Of a stretch of 64,000 nt of DNA, positions 1 through 11,325 are shown in pieces. A model generated the notes under the pieces. That model was not told the origin of the DNA. It did not search any database and saw nothing but the letters and a program-made list of their open reading frames with translations. The stretch is taken from NCBI RefSeq assembly GCF_026914265.1, contig NC_069124.1, forward strand, positions 56,635,589 to 56,699,588, written 5' to 3'. The position numbers were made by a program, and so were the translations under genes. Every line of letters starts with the position of its first letter. Position 1 is the first letter of the stretch. The DNA comes from Mya arenaria (lineage: Eukaryota; Mollusca; Bivalvia; Myida; Myidae).

Positions 1-844
1 AATTTTATGAATCTAAAACTTGGAAAATGGGGCGGTTTTCTTGGTGTGTGTTTTTTCAGATTGTGTTGGAGCACTGGTCAGAGACGGGGAAATGGTGCAT
101 TTCAGAAGGTTATGCTGATGGAAGGAATGGATTGGATTATAGCTGAGACTTGCAGTCGATGTCTCCGAGATTATTTGAATATCGGATATTGAATGAAGTC
201 GAATCGCCGGGACGCTGGAGACAAAGAGTGATTTGAGTTTGTGTTTATCTCTTATATCTTTGAGTGATTCCAGGGAAGTTTCCTTATATAGATTGTTGAG
301 GAACACCAGCAATGTCTCATTGTTTACAGACTGCCGTTCAATATTTGTGACATAACTTCTTCTTCCTTGACGTTCTATAGAATATTGATTCTTCTGTTCA
401 GCATTAATTCAACAAAACCACGACTAGATCTTTACTTCATTTTTTAACAAGTTTAAGTTTCATAGTACTCTATATCAAATTCTCAATGATATCTAGTCCG
501 CACCCTCATTAACCTTTATACGATTATCCTCAATCATCACCCCTTATCTATTACACTGTAGAAGACTCACTTTACGTGTACCCCTCTGTATAACGCTGAG
601 TTCTAATACAGTTACCATGATTTTCCAAAACAATTAACCATTTAAATGAAACATAAACTTCGTGACGAAAGCTTCTCTTGTCTCTGTCATTTTTTATCAT
701 TTTAGTGCATCGCGAGTAACATACATATTACTGGGCTAAAATATAATGCTGTGTTTCTTGTTTTTATTGCAAATGCGCATAGCCTTATAAAAGGAAAGAT
801 ATTTGAACACAAAACAAATGTTTATAGAGAAGAATTGTTTTATA

Positions 845-1197
845 CTATGTAAAATCCGGGTTTAACTTTCCAGCTATATTGTATGTAATTAGCAGTGCAT
901 ACTTATATATAAAATCATTAAAATGAAATGAAAAAGACAAAATTAAAAGCTTGAAACAACATTTGTTTTCCTTTTATTTAATTATCTGTTAAAGTACATA
1001 ATGAAAGTCTAATTCAAGATGAAAATGACCAATAATACGACCAACGCACAGTATACGCCATGAACGATACATGTATACACGATCTTGTCTTTCCCGAAAA
1101 CAAATTCAATTTTTCCGAGTAATCGAGTACCCGAGTACTCGATCTAAAGATTGTCCGAGTACTCGAGTACCAATTTTACTACTCGTTGCCATCCCCA
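845..1197. mobile_element. 353-bp insertion with TTTTATA target duplication (unit 1)
   Basis: TTTTATA stands directly on both sides (838-844 and 1198-1204). Unit 3 has an empty site at the same place (about 11985-12005), a single TTTTAAA followed by the same flank, so this is an insertion rather than a deletion in unit 3. Near its right end are overlapping GAGTACTC and GTACTCGAGTAC palindromes, and the reverse complement of that end reads TGGGGATGGCAACGAG, which resembles hAT-type ends. The two ends do not form an obvious terminal inverted repeat, so the family is unsure. Confidence 0.65.
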
Positions 1198-1463
1198 TTT
1201 TATAGTGAATTATGTTCGTTGCCTCTCCATACGGGAAATAGCATAGAATAGTATAAAAGTTTTAACATTGCGAAGTACCTTGTTTGCATATTATAGATTT
1301 CTGCTATATATAATTTATTGTTTCAAAATATGCTGTATTCAACTTATACTTTAATTGCCATACAATTGTATAGTTTATTTGAACTAATATACATGAATAA
1401 TATAATGATTTAGGTACATGTAGATCTCTTTTTCAGTGTGTATTGTATTATTAATATTATTTG

Positions 1464-1470
1464 TATTATT

Positions 1471-1559
<89 letters not shown>

Positions 1560-1574
1560 CATTATTATTATTGT
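1464..1574. repeat. TTG/TTA trinucleotide microsatellite (unit 1)
   Basis: A run of TTG repeats (about 1474-1530) passes into TTA repeats to 1574. Homopolymeric ORFs across it (Leu on one strand, Asn, Ile and Thr on the other) are artefacts of the 3-bp period. The matching tracts in units 2 and 3 differ in length and TTG:TTA proportion. Confidence 0.95.
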
Positions 1575-3747
1575 ACACAAAAGCCTTCTTGGATGTAAGA
1601 TTTGACTATTTCTCCGTTTAATAGAAAACACTTGAAGAGCCATATAGTTATGAATTTGCCCCTCACTTTTTCAACTCTTTTGGTACCTACATCGAGTTCA
1701 AACGAGTACAAGCTGATCTTAGGACAACATTTAAATTAGCATGGAAACCTGAATCGACGCGAAATGACTACGACTTTACATGTGAAAGTGCAAGGCATTT
1801 AGCTGTTTCCCACTGTATTTGTTCAAAAAAGTAGTTATGTTGGTAAACTCACCAAATATAAAGCGCCTTTATACATTTCATGTTATATGACAAAGTTCTT
1901 CTTCAAACAAAGCACTAGTTTTCAGTAAAATTGCGGAATGTAATTTTGCACGTTGAAGTGACATGAAATAAATGAAAAAGTGCAGTGAACCCCCAAAACA
2001 CCCCCACATCCCCACACCAACCCCCATTTAACCAAATGACACTGTCGTCGTCCTTTTCAGACTGAACAGACGTATATTATTATAACGACCAGCACCAATT
2101 ACCAGTTTGTTGTCGCACATACCGCAACTTTATCATTTAATAGCAACGAATAAAGATACCCCATTAAATGATTAGCCAATTTTTTTATGTTGAATTGATG
2201 AATTGCATTTGTCTGTGAGACCACCTGGTTGGTTCTGCCAGTAAGAGCGTATGGTTTGGACATTTAATTGAGAGCATCACGCCTGAATCTTAGTGTGTCT
2301 GTCAACTTTGCAGAGCTACAGATGTAAATGTACCAAGTACTGAGGGTGGATATGATGGTACTGGTAATAACCCGGGAATGCTGTCAGGCTAAAAGAACAT
2401 CTTATGTTTGAGCATCCCAAATCCTTGGTAAAGTACAAACTATATATGCATTTTACATTGTTTCTTTGAATAAACATATTGTGTAGTTCAAGTTCCTTCG
2501 AGAGCACCCTATGTCTGCTAAAAGCGGATTATAATTACACCGTTATTTGTTAAAGTTTTCGACTTTCAGAGAACGAGGATATATGACTACCGTGGCACGT
2601 CTTTTTTAACACAACGGTCGTTACAAAGCCACACGGTCTCTGTTTTGTTATCATCTGTAATACAGAGATTACGAAGACATACAGAACAATAACTGTGTTA
2701 TGGAACATGAAATGTAAAATGGCACTATATTTTTGGTGAGTTTACCAACAAAATTACTTTTTTGTGAGAGTTATTGTGAGAAAAAGCAAAATGCACAACA
2801 CTTTACCATGTTAAATCGTGATCGTTTCAGGTTGATTCAATTGTTCCTGCAAATGCAACTTTTGTCCTAAAATGAGTTTGTTCTCATAATAGTCAAAAGC
2901 TTACCTTTTGCATCCAAGATGGCGGCTTTGTGTTAAAATTTTAATGCTAAAGTCAGGTATATTACCTGTCCTTAGTCATGCACGTTCTAGATGATCCGAT
3001 TCTGAGTTTTTCCCAGAAGTAGAACATCTAACACAACACATATTCAATCATATGCGACACTTCATTTCACGGTATTTAAATTTTGCTCATATTAAAACAC
3101 AGAAAAACATTCCAACAGACAAAATTCAGCGCTTTCCTCCTTTAAGAACTAGTTGGCACCACAACGGAAGACGCGCTGGAGCATTTTTAACGGATAACAG
3201 AATGTTGTAGCTCCAATGATTCCTCAGGATATTTTTTTATGGATAAAGATACTTTAAAATGTAGGGTTTCTCTTCAAATGTATACGAATGTTAAATCCAT
3301 GTTCCACTCATTTATCTTACGGCAGACAACAATCGGTTATAAAAGCTCTGTTTGCAACTAAAAACATGGTTTATAGTAGAGAAAAGTAAAAGATATGAAA
3401 CAAAAGTATACACAATTACGTTAAGCATTAAAAAAAAGAATACTTCAAATAGTGATAAACATCAACTTGATGAATAAGTGAACGGTATGGTTTAACAGAT
3501 AAACCGCATTATTTTCAAACATTTCGTTATGCAAGAGTTCCACAAACAAGTCACGATTCTGATGTCAGGTTGTTTCCTTGTCTTATGGCATTCTTTTCAA
3601 TAAAGCAGTCCAAAGCTCTCTTGCCCCCACCCGTTCCGGATTGAACTTTGTGCATATATTGTGAAAAAATTGAATGCCATTATTGGTCGTTTTATGTTTT
3701 AGTAAATATTTTATTCAAGCAAACGGTGTTAATCAAATAAAATTACA

Positions 3748-3819
3748 TGGAGATGCCGGGGATCGAACCCGGGGCCTTTCACATGCAAAGCGAACGCTCT
3801 ACCACTGAGCCACATCCCC
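3748..3819 (-). tRNA. tRNA-Ala-UGC: tRNA-Ala(UGC)
   Basis: The reverse complement starts GGGGATGTGGCTCAGTGGTA and folds as a 72-nt cloverleaf: acceptor GGGGATG/CATCTCC, anticodon stem TTCGC/GTGAA, loop TTTGCAT giving anticodon UGC (decodes GCA), T stem CCGGG/CCCGG with loop TTCGATC, discriminator A. A box and B box (GGTTCGATCCC) are intact, no CCA is encoded, and no intron is present. A TTTT terminator lies about 9 nt past the 3' end, at 3738-3741 on the plus strand. This is the only tRNA in unit 1 and the sequence matches the later array copies exactly. Confidence 0.96.
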
Positions 3820-5156
3820 TTACACTTCAGGAACGATAACATCTTTTCATATCAGAGGTTGCAGAATTCACTTTATTTGGCAAAATAAGAAGAAAAGATT
3901 TTACAACTCAGCAAAATAACAAATTGCTAATACGTTAACAATTATCAAATGTCACAGCACAAAAATAACAAACACTAACGGTACTTATTTTACGAGTTTA
4001 CACTTATCGTCTTTATCTAGATACGTAACGCGGCCATTTTAACAAAGTGAATGTTCGTGGGATTTTTTGACGATAATTATATGCAAAATTAAGGTAAGTT
4101 CGTGAGTCAATCGCGATTAATATCGAGGATACGATTTCGCTTTCGTGTTTATGATAATGTTACACTTTATGAACTCCGCATTGGCAAACAACTAGTTGTC
4201 TAGGTAGATTGGAAGATCAGTGTTCTCTGCTTCGTGCTTGTCCTCGTGTTTCTCTGAAGAGCCATGTTCCTGAATATTTGCATGCTTCTGGTAGAGTGAT
4301 TTAAATAAGGTAATTTTATGAATCTAAAACTTGAAAAATGGGGCGGTTTTCTTGGTGTGTGTTTTTTCAGATTGTGTTGTAGCACTGGTCAGAGACGGGG
4401 AAATGGTGCAATTCAGAAGGTTATGCTGATGGAAGGAATGGATTGGATTATAGCTGAGACTTGCAGTCGATGTCTCCGAGATTATTTGAATATCGGATAT
4501 TGAATGAAGTCGAATCGCCGGGACGCTGGAGACAAAGAGTGATTTGAGTTTGTGTTTATCTCTTATATCTTTGAGTGATTCCAGGGAAGTTTCCTTATAT
4601 AGATTGTTGAGGAACACCAGCAATGTCTCATTGTTTACAGACTGCCGTTCAATATTTGTGACATAACTTCTTCTTCCTTGACGTTCTATAGAATATTGAT
4701 TCTTCTGTTCAGCATTAATTCAACAAAACCACGACTAGATCTTTACTTCATTATTTCAACAGGTTTAAGTTTCATAGTACTCTATATCAAATTCTCAATG
4801 ATATCTAGTCCGCACCCTCATTAACCTTTATACGATTATCCTCAATCATCACCCCTTATCTATTACACTGTAGAAGACTCACTTTACGTGTACCCCTCTG
4901 TATAACGCTGAGTTCTAATACAGTTACCATGATTTTCCAAAACAATTAACCATTCAAATGAAACATAAACTTCGTGACGAAAGCTTCTCTTGTCTCTGTT
5001 ATTTTTTATCATTTTAGTGCATCGCGAGTAACATACATATTACTGGGCTAAAATATAATGCTGTGTTTCTTGTTTTTATTGCAAATGCACATAGCCTTAT
5101 AAAAGGAAAGATATTTGAACACAAAACAAATGTTTATAGAGAAGAATTGTTTTATA

Positions 5157-5509
5157 CTATGTAAAATCCGGGTTCAACTTTCCAGCTATATTGTATGTAA
5201 TTAGCAGTGCATACTTATATATAAAATCATTAAAATGAAATGAAAAAGGCAAAATTAAAAGCTTGAAACAACATTTGTTTTCCTTTTATTTAATTATCTG
5301 TTAAAGTACATAATGAAAGTCTAATTCAAGATGAAAATGACCAATAATACGACCAACGCACAGTATACGCCATGAACGATACATGTATACACGATCTTGT
5401 CTTTCCCGAAAACAAATTCAATTTTTCCGAGTAATCGAGTACCCGAGTACTCGATCTAAAGATTGTCCGAGTACTCGAGTACCAATTTTACTACTCGTTG
5501 CCTTCCCCA
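5157..5509. mobile_element. 353-bp insertion, unit 2 copy
   Basis: Same length and same TTTTATA borders (5150-5156 and 5510-5516) as the copy in unit 1, with a few substitutions. It was therefore present in the common ancestor of units 1 and 2 before they duplicated, and absent from the unit 3 lineage. Confidence 0.65.
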
Positions 5510-5756
5510 TTTTATAGTGAATTATGTTCGTTGCCTCTCCATACGGGAAATAGCATAGAATAGTATAAACGTTTTAACATTACGAAGTACTTTGTTTGCA
5601 TATTATGGATTTGTGCTATATATAATTTATTGTTTCAAAATATGCTGTATTCAACTTATACTTTAATTGCCATGCAATTGTATAGTTTATTTGAACTAAT
5701 ATATATGAATAATATAATGATTTAGGTACATGTAGATCTCTTTTTCAGTGTGTATT

Positions 5757-5831
5757 GTATTATTATTATTATTTGTATTATTATAATTATAATTATTATT
5801 ATTTTTGCTGTTGTTGTTGTTGTTGTTATTA

Positions 5832-5884
<53 letters not shown>
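5757..5884. repeat. TTA-rich trinucleotide microsatellite (unit 2)
   Basis: Orthologous to 1464-1574, but nearly all TTA with only a short TTG block (about 5809-5826). It shows how fast this tract changed after the 4.3-kb duplication. Confidence 0.95.
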
Positions 5885-6979
5885 GTACCCAAAAGCCTTT
5901 TTTGATGTAAGATTTGACTATTTCTCCGTTTAATAGAAAACACTTGAAGAGACATATAGTTATGAATTTGCCCCTCACTTTTTCAACTCTTTTGGTACCT
6001 ATATCGAGTTCAAACGAGTACAAGCTGATCTTAGGACAACATTTAAATTAGCATGGAAACCTGAATCGACGTGAAATGACTACGACTTTACATGTGAAAG
6101 TGCAAGGCATTTAGCTGTTTCCCACTGTATTTGTTCAAGAAAGTCGTTATGTTGGTAAACTCACCAAATGTAAAGCGCCTTTATACATTTCATGCTACAT
6201 GAAAAGGTTCTTGTTAAAACAAAGCACTAGTTTTCAGTAAAATTGCGGAATGTAATTTTGCGCGTTGAAGTGACATGAAATAAATAAAAAGTGCAGTGAA
6301 CCCTCAAAACACCCCCACATCCCCACACCAACCCCCATTTAACCAAATGACACTGTCGTCGTCCTTTTCAGACTGAACAGACGTATATTATTATAACGAC
6401 CAGCACTAATTACCAGTTTGTTGTCGCACATAACGCAACTTTATCATTTAATAGCAACGAATAAAGATACCCCATTAAATGATTAGCCAATTTTTCTATG
6501 TTGAATTGATGAATTGCATTTGTCTGTGAGACCACCTGGTCGGTTCTGCCAGTAAGAGCGTATGGTTTGGACATTTAATTGAGAGCATCACGCCTGAATC
6601 TTAGTGTGTCTGTCAACTTTGCAGAGCTGCAGATGTAAATGTACCAAGTACTGAGGGTGGATATGATGGTACTGGTAATAACCCAGGAATGCTGTCAGGC
6701 TAAAAGAACATCTTTTGTTTGAGCATCCCAAATCCTTGGTAAAGTACAAACTATATATGCATTTTACATTGTTTCTTTGAACAAACATATTGTGTAGTTC
6801 AAGTTCCTTCGAGAACACCCTATGTCTGCTAAAAGCGGATTATAATTACACCGTTATTTGTTAAAGTTTTCGCCTTTCAGAGAATGAGGATATATAACTA
6901 TCGTGGCACGTCTTTTTCAACACAATGGTCGTTACAAAGTCACACGGTCTCGTTTTCGCCTTTCAGAGAACGAGGATAT

Positions 6980-7433
6980 GGCGTGAGACCACAGTTATTT
7001 TTACTATATGTTTCATATAGACACTAACCTGGCTTTTGACTTTATACACACCCCAATTGAAAAACAAGGACATGGCATCTCTAGAACAATTCAAGACACA
7101 AAATATAATCACAAGAAAACACCATGTTGACCATTGACCCGACTGTCAAAATTGAGTTCAAATACATAACCCTTCCGCCAGGGAGTCAATCGGCTACAAA
7201 CAACTAATTTTCAGACTTCCACAAGCTATGATTTTTCCAATATTTGCATTGAAAACTATCAATTTCTGCAATAGAGTGTCAAATTCAGTCAAGTTCTCTG
7301 CAAAAAGAACATTTTTTGCTTCTTTTTCATTCAATTTTAATAAAATATTGATACTTGAACACAAGCACTCTTTTTTTCTGTATTCACATCCGGATCTTGG
7401 TCAACGGGGGGCAGATAACTGTGGTCTTGAGCC
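6980..7433. mobile_element. 454-bp non-autonomous inverted-repeat element
   Basis: The left end reads GGCGTGAGACCACAGTTAT and the right end is its near reverse complement, ATAACTGTGGTCTTGAGCC. The insertion interrupts a sequence known from units 1 and 3 (gaggatata... in front of gtggcacgtc), leaving AT-repeat bases on both sides (gaggatat / atatataac), consistent with a short AT target duplication. No transposase is encoded. Unit 1 and unit 3 lack it, so it entered unit 2 after duplication. Confidence 0.7.
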
Positions 7434-8660
7434 ATATATAACCACTGTGGCACGTCTTTTTCAACACAACGGTCGTTACAAAGCTACACGGTCTCTGTTT
7501 TGTTATCATCTGTAATACAGAGATTACGAAGACATACAAAACGATAACTGTGTTATGGAACATGAAATGTAAAATGGCACTATATTTTTGGTGAGTTTAC
7601 CAACAAAATTACTTTTTTGTGAGAGTTATTGTGAGAAAAAGCAAAATGCACAGCACTCTACCATGTTAAATCGTGATCGTTTCCGGTTGATTCAATTGTT
7701 CCTGCAAATGCAGCTTTTGTCCTAAAATGAGTTTGTTCTCATAATAGTCAAAAGCTCACCTTTTTGCATTCAAGATGGCGGCTTTGTGTTTACAATTTTA
7801 ATGCTAAAGTCAGGTATATTACCTGTCCTTAGTCATGCACGTTCTAGATGATCCGATTATGAGTTTTGCCAAGAACTAGAACATTTAACACAACACATAT
7901 TCAATCATATGCGACACTTCATTTCACGGTATTTAAATTTTACTCATATTAAAACACAAAAAAACATTCCAACAGACAAAATTCAGCGCTTTCCTCCTTT
8001 AAGAACTAGCTGGCACCACAACGGAAGACGCGCTGGAGCATTTTTAACGCATAACAGAATGTTGTAGCTCCAATGATTCCTCGGGATTTTTTTATGGAAA
8101 AGATACTTTAAAATGTAGGGTTTCTCTTCAAATGTATACGAATGTTAAATCCATGTTCCACTCATTTATCTTACGGCAGACAACAATCGGTTATAAAAGC
8201 TCTGTTTGCAACTAAAAACATGGTTTATAGTAGAGAAAAGTAAAAGATATGAAACAAAAGTATACCCAATTACGTTAAGCATTAAAAAAAGAATACTTCA
8301 AATAGTGATAAACATCAACTTGATGAATAAGTGAACGGTATGGTTTAACAGATAAACCGCATTATTTTCAAACATTTCGTTATGCAAGTGTTCCACAAAC
8401 AAGTCACGATGCTGATGTCAGGTTGTTTCCTTGTCTTATGGCATTCTTCTCAATAAAGCAGTCCAAAGCTATCTTGCGCCCTCCCGTTTCGGACTGAACT
8501 TTGTGCATATATTGTGAAAAAATGGGTACTCTAAAAATATATAAGTGATATCTTTTAACACATCACAGCAAACATTTTACTCGATTGTATTACAATATTT
8601 TTAATCACTGACTAGTCAATCGCTTGATAAGGTAAAGAAATAAGTAAAATGAAGAAAAAA

Positions 8661-8733
8661 TGGTTCCGCTGGGGCTCGAACCCAGGACCTCTCGCGTGTG
8701 AAGCGAGCGTGATAACCACTACACTACGGAACC
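8661..8733 (-). tRNA. tRNA-Val-CAC: tRNA-Val(CAC)
   Basis: The reverse complement begins GGTTCCGTAGTGTAGTGGTT and folds as a 73-nt cloverleaf: acceptor GGTTCCG/CGGAACC, anticodon stem CTCGC/GCGAG, loop TTCACAC giving anticodon CAC (decodes GUG), T stem CTGGG/CCCAG, loop TTCGAGC, discriminator A. It closely matches animal tRNA-Val(CAC). A T6 terminator follows directly (8655-8660 as A6 on the plus strand), the best terminator of any copy here. On the minus strand its tRNA-Ala partner lies upstream, 71 bp away. Confidence 0.96.
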
Positions 8734-8804
8734 GATGATTTGGTCGTTTTGTGTTTAAGTAAATATCTTATTCAAGCAAACGGTGTTAATCAAATAAAAT
8801 TATA

Positions 8805-8876
8805 TGGAGATGCCGGGGATCGAAGCCGGGGCCTTTCACATGCAAAGCGAACGCTCTACCACTGAGCCACATCCCC
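8805..8876 (-). tRNA. tRNA-Ala-UGC: tRNA-Ala(UGC), T-stem variant
   Basis: Differs from the consensus tRNA-Ala by G53 to C, so the B box reads GCTTCGATCCC and the nearly invariant G53:C61 pair becomes C:C. The anticodon UGC and the other stems are intact. Loss of that pair would be expected to weaken both Pol III recognition and folding, so the copy may be impaired. A spurious ORF reads through it on the plus strand. Confidence 0.8.
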
Positions 8877-9241
8877 AATATATTTCACTAACAACAACAA
8901 ATTTTGAAACAAACTTATATCGGTTTACTTCAGGTATTATTTTAATATTACGGAACGTGACAAATGTCGAGCGTTATTCAATAGATAAACCTGGTTTTGT
9001 TTTCATACATTTAATATTGCAAGTTATCCACAAACCTGTCAATCCAGAGTTCTCTTGCACCCTCCCGTTTTGGATTGGGCTTTGTGTAAATACGTGCATA
9101 TTTATATTGTGAAAAGATCGGCACACTTAAATAAACAATAATTAACAAATTGATCGCAAACATTTAACTCGATCTTAATATAATTTTCTTTTATCACTGA
9201 CTCGCTTGATTAGGCAAAGAAATAAGTAAAATGAAGAAAAA

Positions 9242-9314
9242 TGGTTCCGCTGGGGCTCGAACCCAGGACCTCTCGCGTGTGAAGCGAGCGTGATAACCAC
9301 TACACTACGGAACC
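9242..9314 (-). tRNA. tRNA-Val-CAC: tRNA-Val(CAC)
   Basis: Sequence identical to the copy at 8661-8733. A T5 terminator follows the 3' end (9237-9241). Partner tRNA-Ala starts 70 bp away at 9385. This second pair shows that unit 2 had already begun tandem amplification of the tRNA-bearing end. Confidence 0.96.
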
Positions 9315-9384
9315 GCCGATAGGTCGTTTTATGTTTAAGTAAATATTTTATTCAAGCAAACGGTGTTAATCAAATAAAATTATA

Positions 9385-9456
9385 TGGAGATGCCGGGGAT
9401 CGAAGCCGGGGCCTTTCACATGCAAAGCGAACGCTCTACCACTGAGCCACATCCCC
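9385..9456 (-). tRNA. tRNA-Ala-UGC: tRNA-Ala(UGC), T-stem variant
   Basis: Carries the same G53 to C change as the copy at 8805, so the two pairs of unit 2 arose from each other after this mutation, or were homogenised. Anticodon and acceptor are normal. Downstream (to the right) the macro-repeat's post-tRNA segment resumes as it does after the unit 1 gene. Confidence 0.8.
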
Positions 9457-10141
9457 TTATACTTCGCCACGTTAACATCTCTTCCGCTCAGAGGTTGCAG
9501 AATTCACTTTATTTGGCAAAATAAGAAGAAAACGTTTTACAACTCAGCAAAATAACAAATTGCTAATACGTTAACAATTATCAAATGTCACAGCACAAAA
9601 ATAACAAACACTAACGGTACTTATTTTACGAGTTTACACTTATCGTCTTTATCTTGATACGTAACGCGGCCATTTTAACAAAGTGAATGTTCGTGGGATT
9701 TTTTGACGATAATTATATGCAGAATTAAGGTAAGTTCGTGAGTCAATCGCGATTACTATCGAGGACGCGATTTCGCTTTCTTCTTTGTATTGGCGAGCTA
9801 CTCGTGTTTATGATAATGTTACACTTTATGAACTCCGAATTGGCAAACAACTAGTTATCTAGGTAGATTGGAAGACAGGTGTTCTCTGCTTTGTGCTTGT
9901 CCTCGGGTTTCTCTGAAGAGCCATGTTCCTGAATATGTATATGCTTCTGGTGGAGTGATTTAAATTAGGTAATTGTATGGATCTAAAACTTGAATAATGG
10001 GGCGGTTTTTTGGGTGTGTTTTTTCAGATTTTGTTGGAGCACTGGTCAGAGACGGGGAAGGGATGCATCTCAGAAGGTTATTGCTGATAGAAGAAATGAA
10101 TTGGATTATAGCTGAGGCTTGCAGGCGATGTCTCCGAGATA

Positions 10142-11325
10142 TATAGGATCTGACACGAGTTGTCATTTAATACAAGATTTTATTAAACGAGTTCATGAAA
10201 TTTGTTAGTAAGCGAGCCTCTGGCGAGCTTACTAACAACTTTCATGGACGAGTTTAATAAAATTCTTGAATTAAATGACAACTAGTGTCAGATCTTTTTT
10301 ATCACATGCTTAAAACGGTGTTTTTATTACCAATTAAGTTCCACTTTCTGAACCGATTATTTGACAGCCAAAGTACTCAGAGTAGAATGTCAACGATGCG
10401 CCATATAAATAGTTCCAAATTAAAATGACAAAAGTAACTAGCAGTTATCAAGTTTTAAAAGCTGATAAAGCGCTTAACAAGTCACAAATACAAAAGTGTG
10501 TAGTAAAATATCCAACAACATGAATAACGAACGAATTTAACCAAAAAACCCAATAAGTACACAATTTGATGACGTCACACTCAGAGTACATGCATTTACG
10601 CGGTTTATGTGACCTACATCGGTCTGTCAAGTTTTCTGTGTGCAAGGATTTAAAAGTTATTCGCTGTCGCTTTCTACGATGATTTTGCAGCGTTTTCTTG
10701 GTGTACATGGCGTTTCACAACATGCTGATGATAACGGCGAAGCCTTATTCTGTACTGCATGGATGTTGCTGTTGAAAAAGTTAATTTCCACCAGGAATGT
10801 TTCCAGAGAACATGATGTTCTAGCCGCCATGGGATGTGTAATGAAATGTCTGTGCTGCGGAATTCGTATTTGTGTTTTCGGTAACCGACAGCTGATTAAA
10901 TTGGCAAGCAAATGGCATTGATTGCATATTGCTTGTGTTGGTCAAGATGGAGATGTTTGAAATGTTCTTGTGGTGTTGTCACTATTGTGGCTGTATTTGT
11001 TGACTGACTGGATACTTCTGTGACTAGTAATCTGCATTATCTGGTTGGCGGAACATTGTTATCAAAAAGTTTGTGTACAAGATGCTTTCTGGCACTATGA
11101 TTCGTTAGCCTTTTCTCTCCCGAAAGTCTTACAGCTTCATTATTACGGTAAGTATTTGCTGGCATTTAAACCATTTTGTTTACAAACAATGCGGAGGGAT
11201 ATCTAGGTTGCGTGTGATTAGTCTGGCCAATCAAAATGTCTGATAGGTTATGTTACACATGTGTAAGATAAAAATATTCGTCATGGGTATATTACACGGA
11301 AAACAAGGGTAAGCATGTGATAAAG
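10142..11325. mobile_element. ~1.18-kb insertion in unit 3
   Basis: Units 1 and 2 run from ctccgagat straight to tttgaatatcggatattg; unit 3 has about 1184 bp between the corresponding points. Within it are a 148-bp fold-back (10147-10294) and an inverted pair TATCACATGCTT (about 10300-10311) / AAGCATGTGATA (11311-11322) close to the right border, so this looks like an inverted-repeat DNA element. Internal ORFs of 84-93 codons on both strands (about 10448-10921) include a basic/acidic C-terminus, CTPRKRCKIIVESDSE, on the minus strand; I do not recognise a transposase. Confidence 0.6.
10147..10294. repeat. Fold-back (long hairpin) inside the unit 3 insertion
   Basis: The arm starting GATCTGACACGAGTTGTCAT is repeated in reverse complement to 10294 with roughly 67-bp arms at nearly 90% identity. 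The short loop region (around gagcctctggcgagc) is itself partly self-complementary. The transcript would form one long stem. Confidence 0.85.

Larger units (their letters stand above)
1..4311. repeat. Macro-repeat unit 1 (4.3 kb), tRNA-Ala bearing
   Basis: The first bases recur at 4312, and from there the sequence runs nearly identical for kilobases, so this is one 4311-bp tandem unit. In order it holds short non-coding ORFs, a 353-bp insertion (845-1197), a TTG/TTA microsatellite, a non-coding middle part, and a tRNA-Ala near the 3' end. It has no tRNA-Val: the place where units 2 and 3 carry tRNA-Val is a short junction near 3660-3680. I see no convincing protein-coding gene in it; the 60-100 codon ORFs are shared between units only because the DNA is duplicated. 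Confidence 0.9.
4312..9970. repeat. Macro-repeat unit 2 (5.66 kb)
   Basis: Its first ~4.2 kb match unit 1 with scattered substitutions, indicating a recent duplication. It is longer because of a locally duplicated segment carrying a 454-bp inverted-repeat element (about 6940-7500) and because its 3' end has two tandem tRNA-Val/tRNA-Ala pairs (8661-8876 and 9242-9456) where unit 1 has a lone tRNA-Ala. Confidence 0.9.

Noticed and set aside
13-312. 99-codon minus-strand ORF conserved in units 1 and 2
   Set aside because: Conservation follows from recent DNA duplication, unit 3 keeps only part, and no domain is recognised.
1384-1643. Poly-Asn, poly-Ile/Thr and poly-Leu ORFs
   Set aside because: They are the three frames of a trinucleotide microsatellite; the same happens at 5722-5955 and 12167-12475.
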